A stretch of DNA of 64,000 nt from positions 27,560,743-27,624,742 of the forward strand of contig NC_080043.1 in NCBI RefSeq assembly GCF_012489685.1. Reading direction: 5' to 3'. Numbering within the stretch: position 1 is the stretch's first letter; each line of letters begins with the position of its first letter. A model generated the notes under the pieces. It was not told the origin of the DNA. It saw nothing but the letters and a program-made list of their open reading frames with translations, and searched no databases. This DNA comes from Lotus japonicus. Taxonomy: Eukaryota > Streptophyta > Magnoliopsida > Fabales > Fabaceae. Positions 54,481 through 64,000 of this stretch are shown here, piece after piece. The position numbers and the translations under genes are program-made.

Positions 54481-55760
54481 AGATTGTTGAGGAGTGTGTG
54501 AAAAAGTTAGGATTGCTAACTGCTGATTTACCATTCGATTTGGTGGTGACGACCCCTGCCGCCGATCAATTAGTTACGCGCACGGCATGCTTACAATGTC
54601 CGTTGGTTTACGAGGATCGGAAGTTCTTTTCCAACCTCGTCTGTTTAGAGCTTAAAGAGCTGGATGTGATCTTGGGAATGGATTGGTTAGCGCAATATCA
54701 CGTGCTCTTAGATTGTGCTAACAAGGCGGTAGTATTCCCAGATCCCGGCGTTACGGATTACTTAAACTCGTACAGCCTGGGGAAGGGTTCACCGGCGTAT
54801 GTGAACTCTATCGTTGCCGAAGCAAAACATGATGGTGATGTGCGCAATATCTTGGTGGTACAGGAGTATGTCGATGTGTTCCCAGGAGATGTACCCGGCT
54901 TGCCACCAGTCAGAGAGACGGAGTTCTCTATTGACATTGTGCCTGGTACTGGACCAATATCAATGGCACCTTATCGTATGGCCCCAGCGGAGTTGGCAGA
55001 ATTGGCACAGCAGTTGGATGATCTATCCTCAAAGGGATTCATTCGACCTAGCGTATCGCCATGGGGTGCACCTGTGCTATTGGTAAAGAAGAAGGATGGG
55101 AAGTCCAGATTGTGTGTGGATTACCGGCAGCTGAATAAGGTGACGGTGAAGAACCGTTATCCGATGCCTCGGATAGACGACTTGATGGATCAACTTAGAG
55201 GAGCGGTGATCTTCTCGAAGATAGATCTTAAGTCAGGATACCATCAGATCCGAGTCAAGGAATCTGACATCCAGAAGACCGCATTCAGGACTCGATACGG
55301 GCATTATGAATATCTTGTGATGCCGTTTGGGGTTACTAATGCACCCGCAGTGTTTATGGATTACATGAACATAGTGATCAGACCATTCCTGGACAAGTTC
55401 GTGGTGGTATTCATCGATGACATCCTAATCTACTCGAAGAGTAGAGAGGAACACGAGGAGCATCTACGCCAGGTGTTGGGCGTGTTGCGAGAGAAACAGC
55501 TATATGCTAACGGCTCAAAGTGTGAGTTCTGGATGGAGGAGGTGAAATTTTTGGGGCATGTCATATCAAGTCAGGGTGTGGCAGTGGACCCTAGCAAGAT
55601 CGAGACGATTCTGTCATGGGAGCAACCTAAGACGGCAAGCGACATCAGAAGCTTTGTTGGGCTTGCTGGCTACTATAGACGATTCGTCAAAGATTATGCA
55701 AAGTTGACTTTGCCGTTGACCCAGTTGACGAAGAAGAATCAACCGTTTGCGTGGACATAG
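54435..55760 (+). pseudogene. Gypsy protease remnant and reverse transcriptase
   Basis: The family match starts at [19 protein letters not shown], the second half of the protease, without the catalytic Asp. Then come [13 protein letters not shown], the RT motifs [54 protein letters not shown] and the catalytic FIDDILIYS, and the start of RNase H. TAG at 55758-55760 stops the frame, which continues downstream. Confidence 0.92.
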
Positions 55761-56075
55761 AAGTGTGAGGCTAGTTTCCAGGAGTTGAAGAAGCGGCTGA
55801 CCACCGCACCCATACTAGCTTTACCTAAGGAAGGAGAACCTTATGACGTGTACTGTGATGCGTCACACAATGGTTTGGGGTGTGTAATGATGCAAGATAA
55901 GAACGCAATTGCCTATGCTTCAAGGCAGTTGAAGACTCATGAGAAGAACTACCCCACACATGACTTGGAGTTGGCTGCCATAGTTTATGCTCTCAAGATT
56001 TGGAGACACTATCTCTATGGCAGTACGTTCACGATCTACAGCGATCATAAGAGTTTAAAGTACTTATTTGATTAG
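55761..56075 (+). pseudogene. Gypsy RNase H, first part
   Basis: Same frame as RT. Shows [35 protein letters not shown] and [12 protein letters not shown]. An in-frame TAG at 56073-56075 interrupts it. Confidence 0.9.
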
Positions 56076-56522
56076 AAGGATCTGAACATGAGGCAGCGGA
56101 GGTGGATGGAATTTCTTCAGGACTATGAGTTCACTCTACAGTACCATCCGGGGAAAAGCAATGTCGTAGCCGACGCTCTCAGCCGGAAGGCTATACATGT
56201 GTCCTCAATGATGGTCAAGGAGTTAGAACTGTTGGAGGCTTTCCGAGATCTGAGCTTGGACGTTAAGCTCGCACCAGGAAGACTGAGTTTCGGAATGGTG
56301 ACGGTGTCAAGTGGACTTTTGGAAGAGATCAAGTCTAGACAAGAGACTGATGAAGGGATATATGAGTGGCGAAACCGTGTGACTCAGGGAAAGGCACCAG
56401 AGTTCTCTATTGGAAATGACAATATTTTGCGATGCAAGGGACGGATATGTGTGCCTAATCATGCAGAAATGAGAAGATTGATCCTGGATGAAGGGCACAA
56501 GAGTAGGTTGAGCCCGATATGA
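56076..56522 (+). pseudogene. Gypsy RNase H end and integrase N-terminus
   Basis: Continues with RQRRWMEFLQDYEFTLQYHP, GKSNVVADALSRKA, then the start of the integrase zinc-binding region. A small deletion near 56512-56520 shifts the frame at the HHCC region and stops it. Confidence 0.88.
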
Positions 56523-57739
56523 ACAAGATGTATCAGGACTTGAAACTTCACTTCTGGTGGCCTGGGATGAAGAAGCAGGTTGCTGAGTATGTTTCTACTT
56601 GCTTGACATGTCAGAAAGCGAAGGTAGAGCATCAGAAGCCCGCAGGGAAGCTGCAACCACTAGATGTCCCAGAGTGGAAGTGGGACAGTATTTCTATGGA
56701 CTTCGTGACGGCTTTACCTTTAACTCGGAGGAAATTCGATGGAATTTGGGTTGTTGTTGATCGTTTGACAAAGACCGCTCATTTTATCCCGATCAACCTG
56801 AAGTACAAGGTGGAGAAATTGGCGGAGATTTATGTGGCTGAGATTGTGCGTCTGCATGGTGTGCCGACCAGCATCGTGTCAGACAGAGATCCGAGGTTTA
56901 CCTCTCACTTTTGGGGAGCCTTACAGCAGGCCCTCGGAACTAAGTTGAGATTGAGCTCTGCCTATCATCCCCAAACCCATGGGCAGACAGAGAGGACAAT
57001 CCAGTCGCTGGAAGATTTGCTACGGGCCTGTGTGTTGGATCACAAGGGCGGTTGGGATGAGATGCTGCCACTGATCGAATTCACTTACAACAATAGTTTC
57101 CATGCGAGCATCGGCATGGCACCTTACGAAGCTTTGTACGGTCGGAGGTGTCGTACGCCCTTATGCTGGCATCAAGATGGAGAAAATTTGGTGATTGGCC
57201 CGGAATTGGTGCAACAGACCACCGAGGAAGTCAGGAGAATTCAGGAAAAGATGAGAACCGCGCAGAGTCACCAAAAGAGTTACGCCGACAACCGACGCAA
57301 GGAGTGGGAATTCCAGGCCGGAGACCATGTCTTCTTGCGGGTTACCCCGATGACAGGTGTCGGAAGGGCAATCAAGTCCAAGAAGCTTACTCCGAAGTTT
57401 ATTGGGCCGTACCAAATCACGGAGCGAGTTGGACCGGTGGCGTACAGGATCGCCCTACCACCGTTTCTATCCAACATCCATGACGTTCTTCATGTGTCGC
57501 AGTTGCAGAAGTACATGGCAGATGATTCGCATGTGATTACGCCAGACGACATACAGCTGAGAGATGATCTGACAATGGAGGTGCCACCCATCAAGATCGT
57601 CGACCGAAGCATAAAGCGCTTAAGAAACAAGGAGGTGCCTTTAGTGAAGGTCGTGTGGAACCAAGAGACTGGTGACGCGACCTGGGAGTTAGAGGATAAG
57701 ATGCAGGAGTCACACCCCGATTTATTTGTAAACCCTTAA
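56519..57739 (+). pseudogene. Gypsy integrase with C-terminal chromodomain-like region
   Basis: Frame shifted from the previous piece. Carries the zinc-finger Cys pair (CLTCQKAKVEHQKPAG), the catalytic core with D in SMDFVTALPL, D in IVSDRDPRFTSHFW and E in GQTERTIQSLEDLL, a GPYQITERVGPVAYRI linker, and a chromodomain-like tail (VEVPPIKIVDRS is close; KEVPLVKVVWNQETGDATWE). The catalytic triad is complete. Confidence 0.92.
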
Positions 57740-57755
57740 GTTTTGAGGGCGAAAC

Positions 57756-57772
57756 TATTTTAAGGGGGGTGG
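57756..57772 (+). other. Polypurine tract of the gypsy element
   Basis: TTTTAAGGGGGGTGG immediately upstream of TAT and the 3' LTR start. Confidence 0.75.
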
Positions 57773-57775
57773 TAT

Positions 57776-60507
57776 TGTAAGGCCCTAAGTTCAATTTGGA
57801 ACAATTTTATGGAAGTTTGAATAAAATTGAAGTTTTAGCTAACGTTTGATAACTGGCAGATTAGAACTGTCAACTTGTGTGAATTTTTAGAGGGTCTTAA
57901 CAACTTCATTTCGGAAAACTTCCTTCACGAGAGTTGTAGCCCTTCAGGTCTAGTAAATTCTCCAAGTGGTTTCGAGTCAATCCAATATCTTTAGCTTCAG
58001 ATATCCCCGTTTTAGTGAGCAAAGGTCCAGCTGCCCAGACCTTACGAGCTCTAACTTAAAACTTTGGGCTTAAGCCTTGGTTAATGCGTTATTTGGGTTG
58101 GTTAGTGAACTTATGAGATCATGATCAGGAGATTAAGAAGAGGCTAAGTGGGCCAAGTGACTTGGATGAGAAGGAAGGAGCTAGGGTTATGAAAACCCTA
58201 GCCCATTAGTGGTGATGCCGCAGCCTTGCAAGGAGAAAAGGGAGGGAGATTTTGATTTTTTTTTTCTGAAGTAAAGAGTGATTAGTACCAATTAAACCCT
58301 GTCCCCTCTGACTTAAACCAGCATTAAACCCAAAAACCACCACCCTAGCCCACTATTTTCCCTTGACCGCCAGTTTTGTAAGAAAAAGGGGAGAGAAAAA
58401 TCAATTTCTCTTTCTTTCTTTCATACTTCAGAAAAACAGAAGCTAATCACGTAAACACACCCTCATCTCCTTCATCTTGCTCCAAGAACCACCACCATCC
58501 AAGCCACCGCCGGCCACCATCACCACCCATAACACCTTGCGCGTGAAGGAGGAGTTGCGAGGAAAGGGAACCGCGTGGAGGGGAAGAAGAAGGACGTGGA
58601 CAGCAAGCTATTTGATCTTGAATCTTCATCTTTTCTTTCTTTTCAGGCCATTAACCCAAGGTAAGGGCTGGTTCTAGGAATGGGTAGGTTCTTTAGGGAA
58701 TATGCCATGAATTGCCATGAGAAACAACTTGAGTTTTGGACTGTTTTTGCATGATTTCCTGTACATGCTGGCTTGCTGGAATTTTTCTCTTGAAAAGCCA
58801 TGAATATGATCCTCAAACGTTGTTTATGATCTGAATCTATGATTTTATGCGAGTTGCCATGGTATTTGTTAAGTTTTGTGCTATTTTGCACTTGTTATAA
58901 CATGATCCTTGCTAAATGTTTGGTTCTGAAATTTTTAGTGGATATTTGGGTTGTTGGGGCTGTACCAAGATTGCCATGATCAAAGGGGAAGGAAGGAAAA
59001 TTATTTTTGAAAACCATAGAGCCATGGGAGTTTCGCTGCCAGTTTCCTGTACTGGACAGCGGACTTCAGAGCCCCTTTTTACCTGTTTAAGGTCATCAAA
59101 TGAAAAAGTGATTAAAATGAAAGTTGTAGATTTTCGAAATATCTTTCCATACATATAAAAATCATAATTTTTGGTTTAGTAATGTGATCTGGGGGTCGTG
59201 TTTAGTAACTGTCACACCTGTTTTTTTTCCTGTTCCGGACAGTTAGCTTTAAGGCCTAATATCACCTAATTTTGGGACTCAAATGAACAAGTGTGTAAAT
59301 AGAGAGTTGTAGGTATTTAAAATAGCTTTCTAGAAAGGTATCATACGTGATTTTTGGTTGAAAGATGCATTCTGTGGCTCTATTTTTGTGAAAGTTGTTT
59401 CTGCTGTCAATATGTTGAAGTTGCGATGATATATTATGCATGAGTGAATGTTCTTGCGTTCCTTTACGTGGATTATATTTATTTTCTCAGTTAATGGTTC
59501 AAGGGTCGCTCACCTAGCCGTAATTCCCTTGTAACTCGTGAATGTTGTGTTGTGAAGGTTGTTGTATAAAGAGTATGATAAGACTCTAGGATTGACTTTA
59601 GAGACTTAACAAAGAGAAAAGTGTAATAAACTCGCTTGCAAGTAAATGTGAATAATTTGGACATAGGTCAGGTAGACTATGGTCCATGAGAACGATGGTA
59701 CCTTGCACGCGAGGGAGTTATTTTGGTTGACTGCGGTCTCCCGTGAACCTTGTGGGCCGGTGTGGCTTCACGTGATTTGGTTGACTGCGGTCACCGTGAA
59801 CTTTTGTGGATCATTGCGGCTCCACGTTAATTGGTTGACTGCGGTCACCGTGATAACCGTGCCTCTGCGGAAGCACGAAGATGGCCATGGAAGCTTTGGT
59901 GGGTTGTGTGAAGTGAGATTCCGTTAGTAACTGACTCTTTCCCATAAAAGACATATAATGTACTTATATTATATATGTTGTTGTTGATTTTGTCATTATC
60001 ATTCTTTTTGTTGGACCTGACCCTGCTTGTTTGCTATGTGTTTATTTGGGGGGGGGGGGTAGATGGTCGTGAAGATAATGGCGATGACTCATTCTTGGGA
60101 GTTGATGCTACGTGACGTGCCAATACCGGAGGACGACTACACTTCAGAGGAAGAGGAAGAGGCTAAGGAATACGGTTTGGGTTGAGAGTCTTTTGTTTTC
60201 TGTTGGGGTTGAGAGTTTTCGAAGTGTTGGTATCGAACAATTTTATTGCTTAAATTCAAATGAACAAGTTTTGATGTAATCTTTATTTTCATTCAGGTCT
60301 TTGATTCGTACTCTTTACAGTTGGTTATTTAAAAAGTTTTACGATGTTGGTTACTTCCGCGTGTTTTTGGAAAGGTTATGTTTCAAGAGTTTTCGTAAAA
60401 TGAAAGGTTTGTCATTAATTGAAGATTAATAAGTGAATCGACGAAAACTCTTTACGAAAATTGGTTAATTAGTTACTGTGTAACACTCGAGAAATCGGGG
60501 CGTTACA
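57776..60507 (+). repeat. 3' LTR of the gypsy element
   Basis: 2732 bp, colinear with 51556-54286 with scattered substitutions and 1-3-base indels. Confidence 0.95.
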
Positions 60508-60690
60508 ACAACACAGTTTCCAGGCTAAAATAGGTACGAGTTTCATGCTAGAACAGTGCATCTCTAATTAATGCATTTTTTACTTGATTTTCTGTCCTTT
60601 TCCTTTATCTCCTCCTATCATATAGCTCCATCGATGCGTAACCTTCAAATAAGATCTAATCGATTCCTATATCAAAAGCAGGAGGTCTGT
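60508..60690. repeat. Dispersed repeat unit, copy 3, right part
   Basis: Resumes after the target duplication ACAAC with GTTTCCAGGCTAAAA and runs to the AATAAGATCTAATCGAT block, matching 50200-50370. Confidence 0.85.
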
Positions 60691-61228
60691 ATGTTTTCGA
60701 GAGGGTCTGTACCTCACTTGTTGAGCATCCTTCCACGGCTACTCTAGGATTTCTTCGAGAGGGTCTGTATGTTTTTGCATTTCTTTATGCCATTTCTCTA
60801 TTTTCATTTTGGTAAGACATTCTGCACACTGATTTGCTTCTGAATAGGTAAATTGTACTTTTAAATCTTTAAATCTTACCCTCTGCCTTCTTATTCTCTT
60901 ATAGACTCCTCAAGTTTTCTTCCTCCGTTAAGTGAGTTAACCCCATTCCGGAAATCTGAATTTACAATCACATTTAGCAATCCCATTTCATGGGCTTCGA
61001 GGCAACTTTTGTAGATGGCCTCAATTTCTGCCTCATTTTGGAAGCTTATCCCATCTAACATCTGGGAACGTCCGTGGATGTATTTCCTATTCCAGTCTCA
61101 AATAATGATTCCAAGCCCATATCTATTTTTATCTTTCACTGCACCATCTACATCCACAGTAAAATACCTTACTGGCGGCATCTTCCAGGGGGTCCATATA
61201 TCATCGTGCGTTGAGATAACTGGCTGGT
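60691..61228 (-). pseudogene. RNase H-like domain of a LINE relic, truncated by an LTR element
   Basis: The minus strand reads WTPWKMPPVRYFTVDVDGAV, then DKNRYGLGIII, EAEIEAIYKSCLEAHEMG, IVNSDF and YSEANQCAECLTKM in order, the plant LINE RNase H module. A TGA follows GLGIII. Upstream sequence is cut at 61228 where the next LTR begins. A short repeat of GAGAGGGTCTGTA occurs at about 60698 and 60759. Confidence 0.7.
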
Positions 61229-62685
61229 TGATGACCCGAGGTTTATTCTATGTTTGTCGAGTCCTTCTTGTTTCTTTCTTCTTCCTTTTTGAGTCTTTTA
61301 TTGAGTTTTAAGTCAAGTTAAGTCCCTTTTTAGTTCATATTTGCATCTTAGTAGTTTAGGTGTTTTTAATTTGTTTAGATGATCTTTTAATTAGTTTTTA
61401 TTGAGGTTTAAGTCCTAAGGTCAGGTTTGATTTAGAGTCTTGAGAGAATATGAGAGTTGATTGCATATTAGAAGTTTTATTTGATGAATTGAATGAAATA
61501 TTTCTGAATTATTGTGATTAAATGAGTGTTTCCATGAGTTACATTGCGGAAATGATGGTTTTTGAGATTCTTTGAAGGTTTCAGGTGATTTTGATGGCCA
61601 ATGATGATGGTTGAAGGCAAAGTAATGAGCCATGATGATAGTTGAAGAAGGAGTTACAAAATTCGGAGAAGAATCTGATGAACCACGCGTGTGCGTCGCC
61701 TATGCCACGCACATGCGTGGTGGTTCTGCTGGAAAAAGTAAAGGAACGTGAAGGCCACGCATGTGCGCCGTTTTGGCCACGCACATGCGTGGTAAGCAGA
61801 CCTGGAAGTTATTTTTTAACAGATGATCCACGCATGTGCGTGGAGGAGGCCACGCACATGCGTGGCGGGCCGCCCAAAAGTCTATAAATTAGGATTTTGT
61901 GATTTCTTTTAGGGATCTGGTACTTTTTTGAACAAAACTTAGAGTTTTAGTTCCTTGGAGCTTGTGGGAGGCTTCTTGGCCCTCTTCTTTCAGGTTTTTG
62001 TTCATTTAGTTTGCATTATGAATTCCCTAGCCATGCTTGGCTAGTTTTTCTTTGTACTTTGGGTGAAGTGAACCTTAGTTCTGATTATGGTTTAAACTTC
62101 TTATTTTCTTATATGAATAAAGTTTCTTTTCCATGTATCTTTTCTCTGAATCAATATTCTCTTGAGTGCACACAAGTGTTTTGCTTTCTTCTTGCACAAC
62201 GGAAGTTGGTGAGGATTAAGGGACTTGGGATTAGATTGATTTGTTTGCTATCACTTAGGAATAAGGGTAGAAACTTATTGTGTTGGCCTGAACTTATAAA
62301 CTTCATTCTTCAATTGAATTGACTAGGCACTAAGGCTTTAGGTTTGGCAAATGAAATTGAATGATTTACTTGATTAAGGAATTAACAAGTAGAGGTAGAG
62401 GCTATAACATCATGGATAAGGATTCTGAACTTCATATAAGAATTTGATTTGAGAACCATAATTTGACTAAGTGGAGCTTTGTCCAGGATAATTCTTTATA
62501 TGAATTATAATTCTTGCTCTTCATCACAAGTGTGTTAAACACAACAAACCCTCAAACTTATATTGCTTTCTTTTTCACATTCTGAACACAAAACTCTTAG
62601 AAGCAATTGATGAACAACTATCCCTGTGATTCGACAATCTTTTGTATTACTTTGATCAATCCGTACACTTGCGGAATTGCTATCA
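61229..62685 (+). repeat. 5' LTR of the Athila/Tat-like element
   Basis: TGATGACCCGAGG to GCTATCA, 1457 bp. It contains the palindrome array at 61683-61865 and a possible TATA-like CTATAAATTA near 61882. Confidence 0.75.
61683..61865. repeat. Array of CCACGCACATGCGTGG palindromes
   Basis: Six copies at 61683-61697, 61705-61720, 61755-61768, 61777-61792, 61828-61843 and 61850-61865. Most are perfect or near-perfect palindromes. Spacing is irregular. Confidence 0.88.
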
Positions 62686-62691
62686 AGTTTT

Positions 62692-62711
62692 TGGCGCAGT
62701 TGCCGGGGATA
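62692..62711 (+). other. Primer binding site, tRNA-Asp type
   Basis: TGGCGCAGTTGCCGGGGAT, a close match to the complement of tRNA-Asp with one mismatch. Confidence 0.8.
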
Positions 62712-62823
62712 GTTTTGTTTTGTTGATTGATTCTTGAGTTTTATTGTTTGGAAATTTTTTACCATTGCTTCATTGAATCGGTGCTACTAACCTGTTTGGT
62801 GAAAGTGATTTTTACAAGGTTCA

Positions 62824-63585
62824 ATGGATGCTTTTGATTTGAGTGGATTCCATGGATATGACCAATGCCAATACTATGACCAAGGATGGGAAGGACAACC
62901 CGATATCTTTTGGGAAGGTGATGACAATTTCAATCCATGGGATCTACCAAATCATCAATACTATGGAGAGTTTGAACATCAAGCATTTGATCAAGAACAA
63001 TCCCATCAATATCAAGGGAGCGGGAAGAAGAGCTTGGAAGAGATTGTGACTGATTTGGCACTTAGCAATCAGATTTTCATGGACGAAACCAGGAGTTTCA
63101 TGAATGAAACCAGGATCAGCTTGAGGAATCAAGAAGCTTCCATCAAGAATTTGGAGACTCAGTTGGGTCATTTAGCCAAAACCATAGCTGAAGGGGTCCC
63201 AGAATGTTTCTGCCCTCAAGCTTTGGAAGAGGGAGAACAATCACTCACTATCCATGAAAGTGACATTGTGGAGAAGAGTGAGGAGCCACAGAGTGAAGAA
63301 GAATTTCCAAAAGAAGACTTCACCAATGTTCTTGAGACAAAAAGTGATTTTACAATGGGTGAACAAATGAAAAATGTGATTGAATGTGATGATGTTCATG
63401 AGGTATCCATAGAAGATTTTGTCTTTGGAGACAAAATGCAGAAAGATGAGGAGGAAACTCCAAGTCTTAGCATCAATCTCAAGGACTTGTGGATCAATGG
63501 AAAGCTTGGTAATATGATGATGCAATTGTGTCAAAATTTGCATGATCTAAAAGGTTTAATGCAATTTGCTATAAACCCTGGATAG
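62824..63585 (+). CDS. Gag-like ORF of the Athila/Tat-like element
   Basis: 253 residues starting MDAFDLSGFHGYDQCQYY. The region LEEIVTDLALSNQIFM to ASIKNLETQLGHLAKTIAE matches the coiled-coil segment near the C-terminus of Athila/Tat-type Gag. The rest is acidic (Glu/Ser/Asp) with no CCHC and no protease. It probably represents a reduced gag-derived ORF kept by a non-autonomous family. Uninterrupted. Confidence 0.6.
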   Translation: MDAFDLSGFHGYDQCQYYDQGWEGQPDIFWEGDDNFNPWDLPNHQYYGEFEHQAFDQEQSHQYQGSGKKSLEEIVTDLALSNQIFMDETRSFMNETRISLRNQEASIKNLETQLGHLAKTIAEGVPECFCPQALEEGEQSLTIHESDIVEKSEEPQSEEEFPKEDFTNVLETKSDFTMGEQMKNVIECDDVHEVSIEDFVFGDKMQKDEEETPSLSINLKDLWINGKLGNMMMQLCQNLHDLKGLMQFAINPG

Positions 63586-64000
63586 AACTTTGAATCCGGG
63601 GTAGTCTATCAAAGACTTTAAAATTGAGCTTCTTGGGAAACAACCCAATTCCAGGTTTGCTTTTCTTGAATTTGAGTTTGTTTTAATTTTGTGTTTCTCT
63701 ATAAAAAAAAACATTTTCTTTTTAGGTAGTTAGTGCATCGAGTCTTTTGCATGTTTTGCTTTCTACCTTTGAGTCAGTATGGATATCCTTGGGTTTCTTG
63801 CTGTTATGCTGAACTTGCTTAAGTGGTTTCACCCTTGAATTAGCTGCTTCTTATTGAAAGTTGTTGATACTTCCATATTTTTATCTTGTGGTCTTTGAAC
63901 ATGCTATTGTGATTGGAAGGTGAGGTAGCTTGATCTTACTTGCTTGAGTTCATAAGAAAGGGTGTTTCACTTCAACACCCTATTGTTTTTGTTGAGTGCT
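63586..64000 (+). other. Non-coding part of the Athila/Tat-like element
   Basis: Contains GAGCTTCTTGGGAAACAACC (about 63627), typical of this group after gag or pol. No ORF. The window ends here. Confidence 0.5.

Larger units (their letters stand above)
51556..60507 (+). mobile_element. Ty3-gypsy chromovirus-like (Tekay/Del type) element lacking gag
   Basis: 8952 bp with 2.73-kb LTRs and only about 3.5 kb of internal DNA, flanked by ACAAC (51551-51555, 60508-60512). The internal region keeps a protease remnant, RT, RNase H, integrase and a C-terminal chromodomain-like tail. Gag and the protease active site are missing, two in-frame TAG stops and a frameshift interrupt pol. Long LTRs and the chromodomain-like tail point to the Tekay/Del lineage. 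The LTRs differ at only scattered positions, so insertion is recent. Confidence 0.93.
61229..64000 (+). mobile_element. Athila/Tat-like LTR retrotransposon, non-autonomous, 3' end outside the window
   Basis: LTR 61229-62685, then a PBS at 62692 that matches tRNA-Asp (TGGCGCAGTTGCCGGGGAT), typical of Athila/Tat and Ogre. Internal ORF 62824-63585 resembles only the end of gag. After it a non-coding stretch has the usual CTTCTTGGGAAACAACCCAA motif. No pol in the window. The preceding 5 bases CTGGT should recur after the 3' LTR. Confidence 0.75.

Noticed and set aside
61642..61887. 81-codon ORF rich in HACA and PRTCVV units
   Set aside because: Created by the palindrome array in the LTR.
1..64000. 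CRISPR arrays, bacterial operons, tRNA or rRNA genes
   Set aside because: Repeats present are LTRs, MITEs and microsatellites; no cloverleaf or rRNA-like sequence recognised. PBS sites are tRNA complements only.

Overview
The window is plant nuclear DNA, most likely from a papilionoid legume. It is AT-rich, its genes have many introns, and it is crowded with nested LTR retrotransposons, LINE remnants and MITEs. The legume call is an inference. It rests mainly on a SYP132-type syntaxin gene with two alternative terminal exons, an arrangement known from legume symbiosis work, and on the style of the repeats. Species cannot be fixed from sequence alone.

Layout. 1-10065: SIRE/Maximus-type Ty1-copia element, 5' LTR cut by the window edge. 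It keeps gag, a protease start, RT-RNase H and a long envelope-like ORF, has lost integrase, and carries an antisense coiled-coil ORF with its own TATA box before the 3' LTR. 11313-16192: complete but broken Ty1-copia element on the minus strand with TSD ATATT. 16413-24030: LINE tails, a MULE with a 9-bp TSD, a Tourist-type MITE, a CCA-rich tract, and a LINE pseudogene split by a SIRE solo LTR (TSD GGAAG). 24866-25426: single-exon LEA-2/NHL-like gene, minus strand. 26256-29587: another LINE RNase H relic, then a copia gag ORF that sits inverted between minus-strand LTR, PBS and PPT sequences. 30823-36541: the syntaxin gene. 37706-40600: a possible small ORF, a strong hairpin and a degenerate copia. 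40890-41764: three-exon R3-MYB gene, minus strand. 42120-42265: SINE candidate. 45313-47306: LRR receptor-kinase-like pseudogene without kinase, plus a relic of a second copy near 49059. 48402-48587: fold-back MITE with 9-bp TSD. 49557-60690: an unclassified repeat family, one copy of which is split by an 8.95-kb Ty3-gypsy chromovirus-like element (51556-60507, TSD ACAAC) with 2.7-kb LTRs and no gag. 60700-64000: LINE RNase H relic interrupted by an Athila/Tat-like element with a tRNA-Asp-type PBS.

Only three loci look like working host genes: the LEA-2 protein, the syntaxin and the R3-MYB. They are functionally unrelated. The syntaxin is the most informative: exons 1-12 are shared, and either of two terminal exons 2.2 kb apart supplies the second half of the SNARE motif and the membrane anchor, so one gene can make two plasma-membrane or interface t-SNAREs. 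No tRNA, rRNA or CRISPR array was found. Intervals without genes are described in their own entries.
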